Of a DNA stretch of 64,000 nt, positions 17,289 through 25,672 are shown piece after piece. The notes under the pieces are model-generated. The model saw only the letters and a list, made by a program, of their open reading frames with translations, was not told where the DNA came from and ran no database searches. Position 1 is the stretch's first letter, and every line of letters starts with the position of its first letter. A program made the translations under genes and the position numbers. Source of the DNA: Polyangia bacterium (GTDB lineage: Bacteria > Myxococcota_A > Polyangia > Nannocystales > Nannocystaceae); assembly GCA_030424595.1 (NCBI GenBank), contig JAUHWG010000039.1, forward strand, positions 1 to 64,000, written 5' to 3'.

Positions 17289-17319
17289 ACGCCCAGGCGT
17301 CGCGCTGACGCCTGGGCGT
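17289..17319 (+). terminator. Strong hairpin after the ArsI-like gene
   Basis: ACGCCCAGGCGTC and GACGCCTGGGCGT form a perfect 13-bp stem around GCGCT, six bases after the stop. There is no T tract. A short 11-bp tandem repeat (GCGGGCCTTCG-like, three copies, 17355-17385) follows before the sigma factor gene. Confidence 0.7.
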
Positions 17320-17436
17320 GGTCTGCCCGATCGATCCTGGAGCCTCGGGTGGACGCGGGCCTTCGCGGGCCTTCGCGGGCCTACGCCGATGGGACGACTC
17401 GCCGCGGGCTCCTGTGCGAGACTCTGAGATACGCCG

Positions 17437-18066
17437 ATGAATGACGCTCCGCAGCCCGAACCCGCCCTCTCGGCCGATGCCCTCTTCCGCAGCTTCGCGG
17501 GGGCGCTGACCGGGTTTATGCGGGCGCGTACGGGCGACAGCGCGACCGCCGATGACCTCGTCCAGGAGGTGTTCCTCCGGGTCCATCGCGGCGTCGGTGA
17601 GCTCCGGGAGGGGGAGCGCGTGGCGGGGTGGGTCTTCCAGATCGCCCGCAACGTCGTCGCCGATCACTATCGGCGCGGTGACGGGCGCCCGGAGCGAAGC
17701 GACCACGTCGACGTTGAAGAGCACCTCGAGCGTGCGGTCGACGCGGGGCCGGATCTCGAGTCCGAGGGGACGGCGATCCAGAACCGTCAGCTCGGGCTGT
17801 GGCTGGCGGCGACGATCCAGACCCTGCCCGGTCCCTACCGCGAGGCGCTGACGCTCGTCGAGCTCGAGGGGCTGACGCAGAGGCAGGCCGCGCAGCGCCT
17901 CGGCCTCTCCCACTCGGGCTTGAAGTCTCGGGTGCAGCGCGGGCGGGCGATGCTCCGGCGCGCGCTCGTCCGCTGCTGTGATGTCGAGCTCGATCGGGGG
18001 GGGCGAGTGATCGACTACCGCGAGCGCGCGGCGAAGTGCAGCGCCTCCGAGAGCTGCTGCCCGTGA
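17437..18066 (+). CDS. ECF sigma factor, SigZ-like, with Cys-rich tail
   Basis: 209 residues. Region 2 is clear (ATADDLVQEVFLRVHRGVGE, WVFQIARNVVADHYRR) and region 4 reads YREALTLVELEGLTQRQAAQ with the helix-turn-helix LGLSHSGLKSRVQRGR. The last ~40 residues (RCCDVELDRGGRVIDYRER, then a final Cys pair) match the short Cys-bearing extension I associate with SigZ-type factors. No anti-sigma gene is adjacent, so the cysteines may sense metals or thiol stress directly; that is inference. The neighbouring ArsI-like protein also ends in Cys pairs. Confidence 0.85.
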   Translation: MNDAPQPEPALSADALFRSFAGALTGFMRARTGDSATADDLVQEVFLRVHRGVGELREGERVAGWVFQIARNVVADHYRRGDGRPERSDHVDVEEHLERAVDAGPDLESEGTAIQNRQLGLWLAATIQTLPGPYREALTLVELEGLTQRQAAQRLGLSHSGLKSRVQRGRAMLRRALVRCCDVELDRGGRVIDYRERAAKCSASESCCP

Positions 18067-18153
18067 GCCGCTGCGCAGGGCCGACGCGGCGACGATGAAG
18101 CCGTGCCTCGCGCTCGGCGTTGTCCTCGGGGGCGGCGTCTGGGAGACTCGGGG

Positions 18154-19425
18154 ATGGTCCGAAAGCTAGGGCTCCTCACCTCGCTCTACCTGGCGCAGGG
18201 GTTGCCCTATGGTTTCTTTACGCAGGCGCTGCCGGCGATGTTGCGGGAGCGGGGGGTCTCGCTCGAGGAGATCGGCCTGGCGTCCCTCCTGGCCCTGCCG
18301 TGGGGCCTGAAGTTCCTCTGGGCGCCGCTCGTGGATCGCTACGGTTCGGGCCGCCTCGGTCGCCGGCGGAGCTGGATCCTCCCGCTCCAGGGGGCGGCGG
18401 TGGTGATCCTGATCGTCCTCGCGGGGATCGACCCGAGCTCGGGCCTGACGCCTGTCCTGCTCGGAGTCCTCGCGCTCAACGTCGTCGCTTCGACCCAGGA
18501 CATCGCCACCGACGGGCTCGCGGTGACGATCCTCGATCACGACGAGCGGGGCCTCGGCAACGGGATCCAGGTGGCTGGCTATCGCCTGGGGATGATCCTC
18601 GGCGGCGGCGTTCTCCTGATCGCCTACGAGCGCCTCGGCTGGTCGATGATCTTCGTCCTGATGGCGGCGGTGATCCTCCTGACGACCCTGCCGATCGCCC
18701 GCTACCGCGAGCCGCCGACCGTCCCCGAGGAGACGCCGCCGACCCGCCTCGGGAGGGCGATCCTCGTCGACTTTCTCGGCCGTCCGGGGATGCTGCGCTG
18801 GCTCGCGGTGATCGCCGCCTACAAGGCAGGAGAACACCTCGCGACCGCGATGCTCCGGCCCTTCTTCATCGACCGCGGCCTCGACCTGGAGGCGATCGGC
18901 TGGCTGACAGGGACCGCGGGGTTTGTCGCGGGGCTCCTCGGGGCGCTGGCGGGGGGGGTGCTCGTCGGCCGTCTGGGACGCTATCGGGCGCTCCTCATCT
19001 TCGGGCTCATGCAGGCGGTGGCGGTCGCCGGCTATGCGCTGGCGACCGTCGGCGAGCTCGACATGGTGCTCCTCTACGGGCTGTGCATCGTCGAGCACTT
19101 CGTCGGCGGCATGGTGACGGTCACCCTCTTCACCCTGATGATGGACGCCTGCCGCAAGGGCATGGCGGGGACCGAGTACACGATCCAGGCGAGCGTCTAC
19201 GTCCTCTCGTCGGGGGTGGTCGCGGCCCTCAGCGGCTACGCGGCGGCGAGGCTCGGCTACACCTGGCATTTCCTGCTGGCGGGCGGGTCATGTCTGCTGA
19301 TGATCATCCCTCTGCTCTTTCATGTCGCGGCGGAGCGGGCAGGGCGGTCGAAGGTGATGATCTGGACTGAGGACGAGGGGGCGGACGAGGGGGCGGACGA
19401 GGGGGCGGACGAGGCCGCCGGTTGA
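18154..19425 (+). CDS. MFS transporter, AmpG/PAT1-like
   Basis: 423 residues, twelve predicted membrane helices. The start LTSLYLAQGLPYGFF and the loop FLWAPLVDRYGSGRLGRRRS are typical of the AmpG/acetyl-CoA-transporter branch of the major facilitator superfamily, whose members import muropeptides or move small anions. The C-terminus is three-plus copies of GADE, encoded by a 12-bp tandem repeat. It lies 87 bp after the sigma factor gene; its substrate is not evident, and AmpG activity is not assumed. Confidence 0.85.
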   Translation: MVRKLGLLTSLYLAQGLPYGFFTQALPAMLRERGVSLEEIGLASLLALPWGLKFLWAPLVDRYGSGRLGRRRSWILPLQGAAVVILIVLAGIDPSSGLTPVLLGVLALNVVASTQDIATDGLAVTILDHDERGLGNGIQVAGYRLGMILGGGVLLIAYERLGWSMIFVLMAAVILLTTLPIARYREPPTVPEETPPTRLGRAILVDFLGRPGMLRWLAVIAAYKAGEHLATAMLRPFFIDRGLDLEAIGWLTGTAGFVAGLLGALAGGVLVGRLGRYRALLIFGLMQAVAVAGYALATVGELDMVLLYGLCIVEHFVGGMVTVTLFTLMMDACRKGMAGTEYTIQASVYVLSSGVVAALSGYAAARLGYTWHFLLAGGSCLLMIIPLLFHVAAERAGRSKVMIWTEDEGADEGADEGADEAAG

Positions 19426-19469
19426 GGTGGCGTACGGTCGGCGGAGAGCCTGCTATCCTCGGGTCGACG

Positions 19470-20114
19470 ATGGGGGCGACGAGCACACTCAAGCGTGACT
19501 TTGACGGCGGTCAGCGGCTCTCGGAGGCGCCGCTCGTCCATGTGCTCGACGGGATCCTGAGCCCCGAGGAGTGCGCCCACATCGTCGAGGTCGCGCGGCC
19601 GAAGATGGACCAAGCGCGGGTCAGCGGGACCGACGGGGTGCGGGTCAGCACCGGCCGCTCCAACACCCGGACCTGGGTCCGCCACGGCACGGACGAGCAG
19701 ATCCTCGCGGTGTCCGAGCGGATCGCGACGATCGTCGGCATGCCGCTCGACCACGCCGAGGCGTTGCAGGTGATCCACTACGCCGCCGGTCAAGAGTACC
19801 TGCCGCACTACGACGCCTACGACCTGACCACCGAGAAGGGGCAACGCTACACGGCGCGGGGGGGGCAGCGCCTCATCACCGCGCTCGCCTACCTGAGCGA
19901 CGTCGATCCTGGCGGTGAGACCGGCTTTCCCCGGCTAGGCCTCGACGTCGAGGCGCGCCGCGGTCGGCTCCTGATCTTCCACAACTGTTTTCCCGGGACG
20001 ACGACCCGCGATCCGAAGGGCTTTCATCAGGGGAGAGCGCCGCTTTGGGGCGGCAAGTGGGCGTTTAATCTGTGGTTCCACGAGCGCCCCTACCAGACGG
20101 GCGCGGGTCGATGA
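19470..20114 (+). CDS. Prolyl 4-hydroxylase-like 2OG-Fe(II) dioxygenase
   Basis: 214 residues from the ATG at 19470; a TTG at 19422 overlapping the transporter stop is an alternative start. The iron ligands are visible: HYDAYD (HxD) and a distal His in GFHQGRAPLWGGKWA, followed by the 2-oxoglutarate-binding Lys. GETGFPRLGLDVEARRGRLL is the usual family core. Bacterial members hydroxylate prolines in proteins or peptides. There is no signal peptide. It overlaps the following lipoprotein gene by 4 bp. Confidence 0.9.
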   Translation: MGATSTLKRDFDGGQRLSEAPLVHVLDGILSPEECAHIVEVARPKMDQARVSGTDGVRVSTGRSNTRTWVRHGTDEQILAVSERIATIVGMPLDHAEALQVIHYAAGQEYLPHYDAYDLTTEKGQRYTARGGQRLITALAYLSDVDPGGETGFPRLGLDVEARRGRLLIFHNCFPGTTTRDPKGFHQGRAPLWGGKWAFNLWFHERPYQTGAGR

Positions 20115-20764
20115 GCGGGCGGGCGCGGCGCGGCGCTGCGATCCTCGGGCTCTCCCTGGGGCTCGGGTGTACGCCGTGGGACGAGGCCCCGAAGGCGAGC
20201 TCGCCTGCGCTCGCGGTGGTCGGGCCTGAGTCGGATCCCGCGTCGGATCCCGCGTCGGATCCCGCGTCGGCAGATCGAGTGCCGGGGGTCTATCCGCCGA
20301 GCCCGCCGCAGGAGCTCCTGATCGAGCGGAGCAGCGCCGACGGGTCGATCGTCGCCGAGTGGTGGGGCGAACCTGTGCGCTATGAGCCCCACGAGTCGCC
20401 CTTCCCGGCGGAGTATTCGGTGGAGGAGCTGTGGTTTCGCTTCCCGGAGGACGGGGGCGTGGAGCGCTTCTCACCGGCGGGCACGCTCCACTTCTCCGAC
20501 TGGCGGACCGAGATCTTCTCTCCGGACGGCGCCCGGATCGTCCTCGCCCAGGGCCGCTTTGGCCCCTACCACGCGCTCCGACGCGAGCACCTGCGGGCCT
20601 ACCTGCGCGGGGAGAGGCCGGCCGATCTCGAGATCGGCTGGGAGGCGAGCTCGTCCGAGTCTTTTGTCCCGGTGCACGGTCCCGTCCGCTGGCTCGGCCC
20701 GCGGACGATCGACGTCCTCTACGACTCGGAGACGCCTGAGCGGCGGAGCTACGCGCTCCCCTGA
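20111..20764 (+). CDS. Lipoprotein of unknown function
   Basis: 217 residues. The lipobox is LSLGLGC. Residues ~38-52 are three SDPA units encoded by a 12-bp tandem repeat (GGATCCCGCGTC). The mature ~165-residue domain is rich in aromatic beta-strand-like segments (VEELWFRFPEDGG, GTLHFSDWRTEIFSP, ARIVLAQGRFGPYHALR) with no recognised family. It is translationally coupled to the oxygenase upstream; the MBL-fold gene follows after 28 bp. Confidence 0.75.
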   Translation: MSGRARRGAAILGLSLGLGCTPWDEAPKASSPALAVVGPESDPASDPASDPASADRVPGVYPPSPPQELLIERSSADGSIVAEWWGEPVRYEPHESPFPAEYSVEELWFRFPEDGGVERFSPAGTLHFSDWRTEIFSPDGARIVLAQGRFGPYHALRREHLRAYLRGERPADLEIGWEASSSESFVPVHGPVRWLGPRTIDVLYDSETPERRSYALP

Positions 20765-20792
20765 GCGGCGGCGAGACTTTTCAAGGAGAGCC

Positions 20793-22268
20793 GTGTTTCA
20801 AGCGACCTTCCTCGGGCATCAGGGCTGGCTCCTCCGCGGCGGCGGCAGCAGTGTCCTCGTCGATCCGCTGCTGACGGATCGTTTCGGCCACGGCGGCCTC
20901 GTCGGCGCGATCTATCCCCCGCGCGCGGTCGATCTGCGGGCCTTCCCGGCGATCGACGCGGTCCTCCTCACCCACGAGCACGACGATCACTTTGATATCC
21001 CCTCGCTCCTCCGCCTCGATCGCCGGATCCCGATCTACCTGCCTGCGGCCGCGTCGATCGCCGGCCGTGGTCTGCTCGGCGAGCTCGGCTTTGAGGTCCG
21101 GCCGCTCCACCCCGGGCGCGAGCATCGGCTCGGCGGGCTGAACCTGCGGACCTTCGCGGTCGATCATCGCGGCCGTGGTCACGGCGATGAGTGGGAGGTC
21201 TTGCCCTTTGTCCTCTGGGACGTCGACGGTGACGGCAGCCTCGCCTCGTCGGTCGACGTCCCGCCGCCGCCGGCGATGCTCGTCGCCCTCCGGGAGCTGG
21301 CGCCAAGGCCCGGGATCTGGACCTACGCGAACAACTTCTCGTCGGCCTCGCACCAGCGGCTGGGCGCGGAGATCGTCGCCCTGGCGAGTGATCGGGCGAG
21401 CCTGGCGAGCCTGGTCCTGCGGCGCTACGCGGCGGTCGAGCGTGAGTGGGGGCCGCCGGCGGTCGGGGCGATCTGCGGCGCCGGCTGGAGCTTCTCGGGG
21501 GAGCGCGCGTGGCTCAACCACGCGGTGTTTCCGGTGGGCTCCGAGGAGCTCGCGGGGGCGCTCGCGGCGATCGTCCCGGAGCGCCGCTTCGTCGCCGCCT
21601 TCCCGGGGATGACGCTCTCCATGCGCGGCGGCGAGCTGGCGGAGATCCGCGAGTCCGAGCCCTTCGTCCGCGCGCTGCCGCGGGAGCGCTGGCCGGCTCG
21701 AGACTATCGACCTGGGCTCGCGGCCGCCGCGGAGTACGGGCCGGCGACGGGCGAGGTCGGGCTGGCGTCGGCGGAGGCGCGGGAGGAGCTGCTCTGCGAG
21801 CTCGCGGACTTCGCCCGCTTTCTCTACGGCGGTCCGGTCTTCCGCTCGCTCCTCTCGCTGACCGCGGCGGACGTCGAGGGGCGACGGCCCGCGCTGGCGC
21901 TGCGCCTGCGGACCGACGCCGACGGCGGGGCGATGGTGCTCCGCTACGATCCCCACGCATGCGCGTTCGTCTTGGACGGGTCGGCCGATCCGGTCGCCGA
22001 GTTCGCCTCTGGGATCGAGTGCTGGGCCAGCGACCTGCTCGCGCTCCTCCGCGGCGAGATCGGCCCGAGCGCGCTCTGCTACGCCGGGCGCCTGCGGACC
22101 TGGAACCACGCGACCCGCCATCTGTACTTCTCGCCAGACACGCTCTGGGTCTTCGCCCACCCGCTGCGACGGCCGGCCGCCGCAGCGGCGCTCTATCGCC
22201 GTCTCGTCGCGGCGGAGCCGGAGGCGTCGGCCGCCCGGATCTGTTGGAGCGGTGAGAGGCCCGCGTAG
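20793..22268 (+). CDS. MBL-fold metallo-hydrolase with unassigned C-terminal domain
   Basis: 491 residues from a GTG start with AAGGAG at 20783-20788. The N-terminal ~280 residues form a UlaG-like metallo-beta-lactamase fold: LTHEHDDHFD supplies the HxHxDH metal motif, and AVDHRGRGHGDEWEVL the later strands. Residues ~300-491 resemble no domain I recognise. There is no signal peptide. It ends 13 bp from the convergent light-sensor kinase gene. Confidence 0.8.
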   Translation: MFQATFLGHQGWLLRGGGSSVLVDPLLTDRFGHGGLVGAIYPPRAVDLRAFPAIDAVLLTHEHDDHFDIPSLLRLDRRIPIYLPAAASIAGRGLLGELGFEVRPLHPGREHRLGGLNLRTFAVDHRGRGHGDEWEVLPFVLWDVDGDGSLASSVDVPPPPAMLVALRELAPRPGIWTYANNFSSASHQRLGAEIVALASDRASLASLVLRRYAAVEREWGPPAVGAICGAGWSFSGERAWLNHAVFPVGSEELAGALAAIVPERRFVAAFPGMTLSMRGGELAEIRESEPFVRALPRERWPARDYRPGLAAAAEYGPATGEVGLASAEAREELLCELADFARFLYGGPVFRSLLSLTAADVEGRRPALALRLRTDADGGAMVLRYDPHACAFVLDGSADPVAEFASGIECWASDLLALLRGEIGPSALCYAGRLRTWNHATRHLYFSPDTLWVFAHPLRRPAAAAALYRRLVAAEPEASAARICWSGERPA

Positions 22269-22281
22269 TGGCGCGAGACCT

Positions 22282-25200
22282 CTACGCCGGCTGAATCGCG
22301 CCGAGGACAGCGTCGCGCAGCCCGTCGATGTCGACCGGCTTGACGAGGAGCGCAGCGGCGTTCGCCGAGGGCCCGCGCCCGCGGCGGATCTCCGACAGCG
22401 CGTCCGGTCCATCGCCGTCTGGCATGTGCAGATCGAAGAGCATCACGTCAAAGGCACGGGTCGCGGCCGCTTGGACGGCCGCCCCGCCGCTGGCGACCTC
22501 GGTGACAGACCATCCCTGGACCGCGAGCATGCGGGCCATGATCATCCTGTTGACGTCATTGTCCTCGGCGAGGAGCAGGTCCAGGCGCTCCGCCCGGTCT
22601 GCGACGGGCGGGGGCTTCGGCGGCGCCTTGTCGCTGGGCACAGCCTCGATGAAGCGCACAGGCAGCTCGATCCAGAAGGTGCTGCCGCCTCCGGGGTTGC
22701 TGTGGGCGCCGATCTCACCGCCGAGGGCCATGACGATCGCGCGGGATACGGCGAGGCCGAGCCCGGATCCCGGTCGGTGCTGGGTGTGCTTGCGGAGGTT
22801 GGCGCGGGAGAAGGCCTCGAAGAGCGACTCGACGTCGGTGTCTTCGAGGCCGACGCCGGTGTCGATCACCTCGATCCGCACCCGCTCGGCCGCCACGAGC
22901 TGACGGACGACGCTGATCTCTCCCGCGTCGGTGTACTTGATCGCGTTGTGGACAAGCTGGCCGACGACCTGGGTGATCCGGCGGCTGTCGAGCTCGATCG
23001 GTAGCAAGGCCTCGCCGACCTCAAAGCGGAGCTCCAGGCCCCGCTCCTCGGCCCGCGGCCGGAGCAGGTCGACGGCGCGGCGGAGCGTCTGATCGAGGTC
23101 GCTCGCCGCCGCGTGGAACTGGTCGCGCGAGTCGCCGACCTCGAGGCGAGCGTAGTCGAGGACGTCGTCGATGATCTGGTTGAGGTCCCCCGCCGCCTCC
23201 TTGACGAGCTCCAGGTCGGCGCGCACGCCCTCAGGCAGCGCCTCGGCGTCGGTCGTCTCGATGATCCCGAGGATCGCGCTCAGGGGGGTCCGCAGCTCGT
23301 GGCTCATCGTCGAGAGGTAGGTCGTCCGCGCCTGGGTGAGCTGCCACTGCAGGAGGTTTCGCTGGAGCGCGGCGCGTGCGTGGTGGGCGAGCGCTGTGAG
23401 GATGACCTGGCGGAGGTCGAGCGCTGAGCGATGGGTCCAGTCCGGCCAGGGAGCGGCGAGCCCGCGGCGGGTCTCGACCCAGCGCTCGAAGGAGCGGCGC
23501 GGGAGGAGGAAGCGGCGACCCTCGACCTCGATCGAGTCCTTCGAGGGCGCCCCTCCCCAGACGACCTCCTCGGGCTCCTCGCCGCGGATCCAGAGAACAC
23601 AGACGTCCGATCCCGAGCCGAAGTTGACGCCGAGCACCCCGGCCACCGAGTGCACCTGCTCGGCGAGCTCAGGGAGGTCGACCGCCAAACTCTGGGTCAT
23701 GTAGATCGGGGTGTCGAGCGAGCCGAGGTGCTCCCGGAGGCGGAGGCTCACCTCGCGCGAGGGGATCGTTCCGCGGCCCCGGACCTGCTCGCCCTCCAGG
23801 ACGACGACGCCGCACGCGCCGAAGAGATCGGCGAGGCTGGGTGAACCCTCGAGGAGCTCGCCGAGCGAGGTCAAGTCGTCCGCGAGGGCCCGCTGAGCGA
23901 TCGCGTGGCGTAGGCGCCGGTGCTCGGCGGGCTCCTCCGCCTCGATCCCCTTGAGGCGGAGGATGTTGTACGCCACCGCCCGAGCGAGCTCGCTGAGGGC
24001 GTGACGGAGCGCCGACCTGAGGTGGCGAGGGCGGCTGTGGTGGCCGAGCAGGAGCCCCCAGAGCTGGCCGTCGACCTTGATGCTCGCGGAGAACGAGGCG
24101 GCGACCCGCATGTTTCGGTGATAGGCCCGGTGGAAGGGCGAGGTGCTCCGAAGCGCGCAGAGCCCCAGGTCGATCGGCGGCGCCCCTTCGGCGGCGCCGA
24201 CGAGCGGCACCGGATGGTAGTCGTTGTTCGGCGTGTGGCGCAGCGGGCTCTCGAGGTAGAGGGCGCGCGCCTGCGCCGGGATGTCGCTCTCGGGGAAGTG
24301 GAGGCCGAGGAGCGGAGGAAAGTTGTCGCTTGCGAGGTGCTCGCCCAGGGCGACGCCGCTGCCGTCCTTGTCGAAGCGATAGACGACGATGCGATCGAGG
24401 CCGCAGATCGAACCTGCGATCCGCGCGGCCTCGGACGCGAGCGCCTCGATCGAGGTGACCTTCTCGAGGGCTGCGCGTCCCCGTTCAAGGCGAAGATGGA
24501 GCCGCCCGCCCCGAGGCTCGGCCAACGCATGCTCGAGCTCGACCAGGAGGTGGACGCCAGAGCGATGGACGCGGACGTCGAAGGTCTCCTCGCCGCGGCA
24601 GACATGGTCGATGAAGAGCGGCGCTCCGTCCTCGGTCGCCTCAGTCGCCTCGATCGCCTCGGTCGCCTCGAGGAGCTCTGCGAGCTCTGCGAACACACGC
24701 TCGAGCGTGGCTCCGCTGTGGACGGGAGCCTCGACATACTCGCCGATGTTCTCGCTCCACGCCGTGACCGTCCGGCCCTCGCTGTCGAGGACGAGCACTC
24801 CGCCGTGGGGCTGGATCGCCGCCGGCGTCCGGATAGGCTCCCTCGCGCAGTTCTCCTCCGCCTCGCGGTCCGCCGCGCTCCGCAGGCCGAGGTTGCGCGC
24901 GTCGATGAACTCGCGGACGCCGTGGTCGATCGGATCCGAGAGATCCGCGACCCTGTGGCTCTGGATCCACGCGGTCCGCTGCCCCGACACGCGCTTGACG
25001 ACGATGTAGACCCGGACAGGGGCGGCCTGAAAGGTGAATGTGTAGGCGAGGCGGAGGCGAAAGGAGTCCCGTCGCATCCCGTTGAGGAAGCGGACGTAGA
25101 ACGAGGGCATCCCGGCGCAGGGGGCCACCTCTGTGAAGAAATTGCGCCCCAAGACCTGCTGTGGCGTGAAGCCCGAGAGTCGTGACTCTGCCGCGTTGTA

Positions 25201-25311
25201 GCTGAGGACCCTCCCGACGTTGTCGACCTGGATGACGCCGAAGGGCAGGCGGTCGAGCTCGTCCTTGGAGAGGTTCTCGAGGTCGACCACGCCTGTAGGC
25301 AAAAGCGGCAT
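22282..25311 (-). CDS. PYP-bacteriophytochrome hybrid histidine kinase (Ppr-like)
   Basis: 1009 residues from the ATG at 25311. Residues 1-121 are a photoactive yellow protein domain: Tyr38, Glu42 and Cys65 sit with exactly the spacing of PYP Tyr42, Glu46 and chromophore Cys69 (YNAAE, VAPC). Thr50 is Ser and Arg52 is Phe. Next comes a bacteriophytochrome module: Cys155 in NCAREPIRTPAAIQPHG is the biliverdin Cys, FPESDIPAQAR is the GAF DIP motif, and WGGAPSK and PRRSFERW are PHY-tongue motifs. HisKA (STMSHELRTPLSAIL), HATPase (HNAIKYTD, GSGLGLAVSRAI) and a receiver follow. The receiver keeps AEDN, the phospho-Asp (FDLHMP) and KPVD but lacks about 25 residues between them. The order matches Ppr of Rhodospirillum centenum. 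Confidence 0.92.
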   Translation of the reverse strand: MPLLPTGVVDLENLSKDELDRLPFGVIQVDNVGRVLSYNAAESRLSGFTPQQVLGRNFFTEVAPCAGMPSFYVRFLNGMRRDSFRLRLAYTFTFQAAPVRVYIVVKRVSGQRTAWIQSHRVADLSDPIDHGVREFIDARNLGLRSAADREAEENCAREPIRTPAAIQPHGGVLVLDSEGRTVTAWSENIGEYVEAPVHSGATLERVFAELAELLEATEAIEATEATEDGAPLFIDHVCRGEETFDVRVHRSGVHLLVELEHALAEPRGGRLHLRLERGRAALEKVTSIEALASEAARIAGSICGLDRIVVYRFDKDGSGVALGEHLASDNFPPLLGLHFPESDIPAQARALYLESPLRHTPNNDYHPVPLVGAAEGAPPIDLGLCALRSTSPFHRAYHRNMRVAASFSASIKVDGQLWGLLLGHHSRPRHLRSALRHALSELARAVAYNILRLKGIEAEEPAEHRRLRHAIAQRALADDLTSLGELLEGSPSLADLFGACGVVVLEGEQVRGRGTIPSREVSLRLREHLGSLDTPIYMTQSLAVDLPELAEQVHSVAGVLGVNFGSGSDVCVLWIRGEEPEEVVWGGAPSKDSIEVEGRRFLLPRRSFERWVETRRGLAAPWPDWTHRSALDLRQVILTALAHHARAALQRNLLQWQLTQARTTYLSTMSHELRTPLSAILGIIETTDAEALPEGVRADLELVKEAAGDLNQIIDDVLDYARLEVGDSRDQFHAAASDLDQTLRRAVDLLRPRAEERGLELRFEVGEALLPIELDSRRITQVVGQLVHNAIKYTDAGEISVVRQLVAAERVRIEVIDTGVGLEDTDVESLFEAFSRANLRKHTQHRPGSGLGLAVSRAIVMALGGEIGAHSNPGGGSTFWIELPVRFIEAVPSDKAPPKPPPVADRAERLDLLLAEDNDVNRMIMARMLAVQGWSVTEVASGGAAVQAAATRAFDVMLFDLHMPDGDGPDALSEIRRGRGPSANAAALLVKPVDIDGLRDAVLGAIQPA

Positions 25312-25352
25312 TCTCCAACGGTCTCGACTTGGACCCGACGACGCAACTGCCA

Positions 25353-25366
25353 ACGTCTGCAGACGT
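25353..25366. promoter_or_regulatory. Perfect 14-bp palindrome upstream of the light-sensor kinase
   Basis: ACGTCTGCAGACGT lies 42 bp before the ATG at 25311. It is followed by three copies of the 7-bp unit CACCAGA-like (25368-25390). It is a plausible operator for a dimeric regulator. The rest of the gap to 25672 shows no gene. Confidence 0.5.
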
Positions 25367-25672
25367 CACACCAGACACCAGACACCAGACGGGCCGTATG
25401 GGGCTCAATCTACGGCAGTCTCTGCCCTCGCTCGGCGGTCGGGATCGTCCCCTCTGAGGGTCCGTCGCGTCGTTTGGGGGCGCTGGTCGGCCCCTGTGCG
25501 GGCGCCTGAGCCGCGGCTTCGCGCCGGGCATCCGTAAGCGCGCATGGGATAAGAGTGTGGAGTCTTCTGCGAGATCGAGTGCGTATTGTATTGGTCATAG
25601 TTTGGGCCCGGGAGCCCGGCGCGAGCAGGGACGCGGGGCGTGCTGCCGCGGCCTCTTCTCCCGGGGACCTCC

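Noticed and set aside
22282-25672. Linked chromophore genes (haem oxygenase, tyrosine ammonia lyase) beside the light sensor
   Set aside because: The neighbours are an MBL-fold protein and an amidohydrolase; neither makes biliverdin or p-coumarate.
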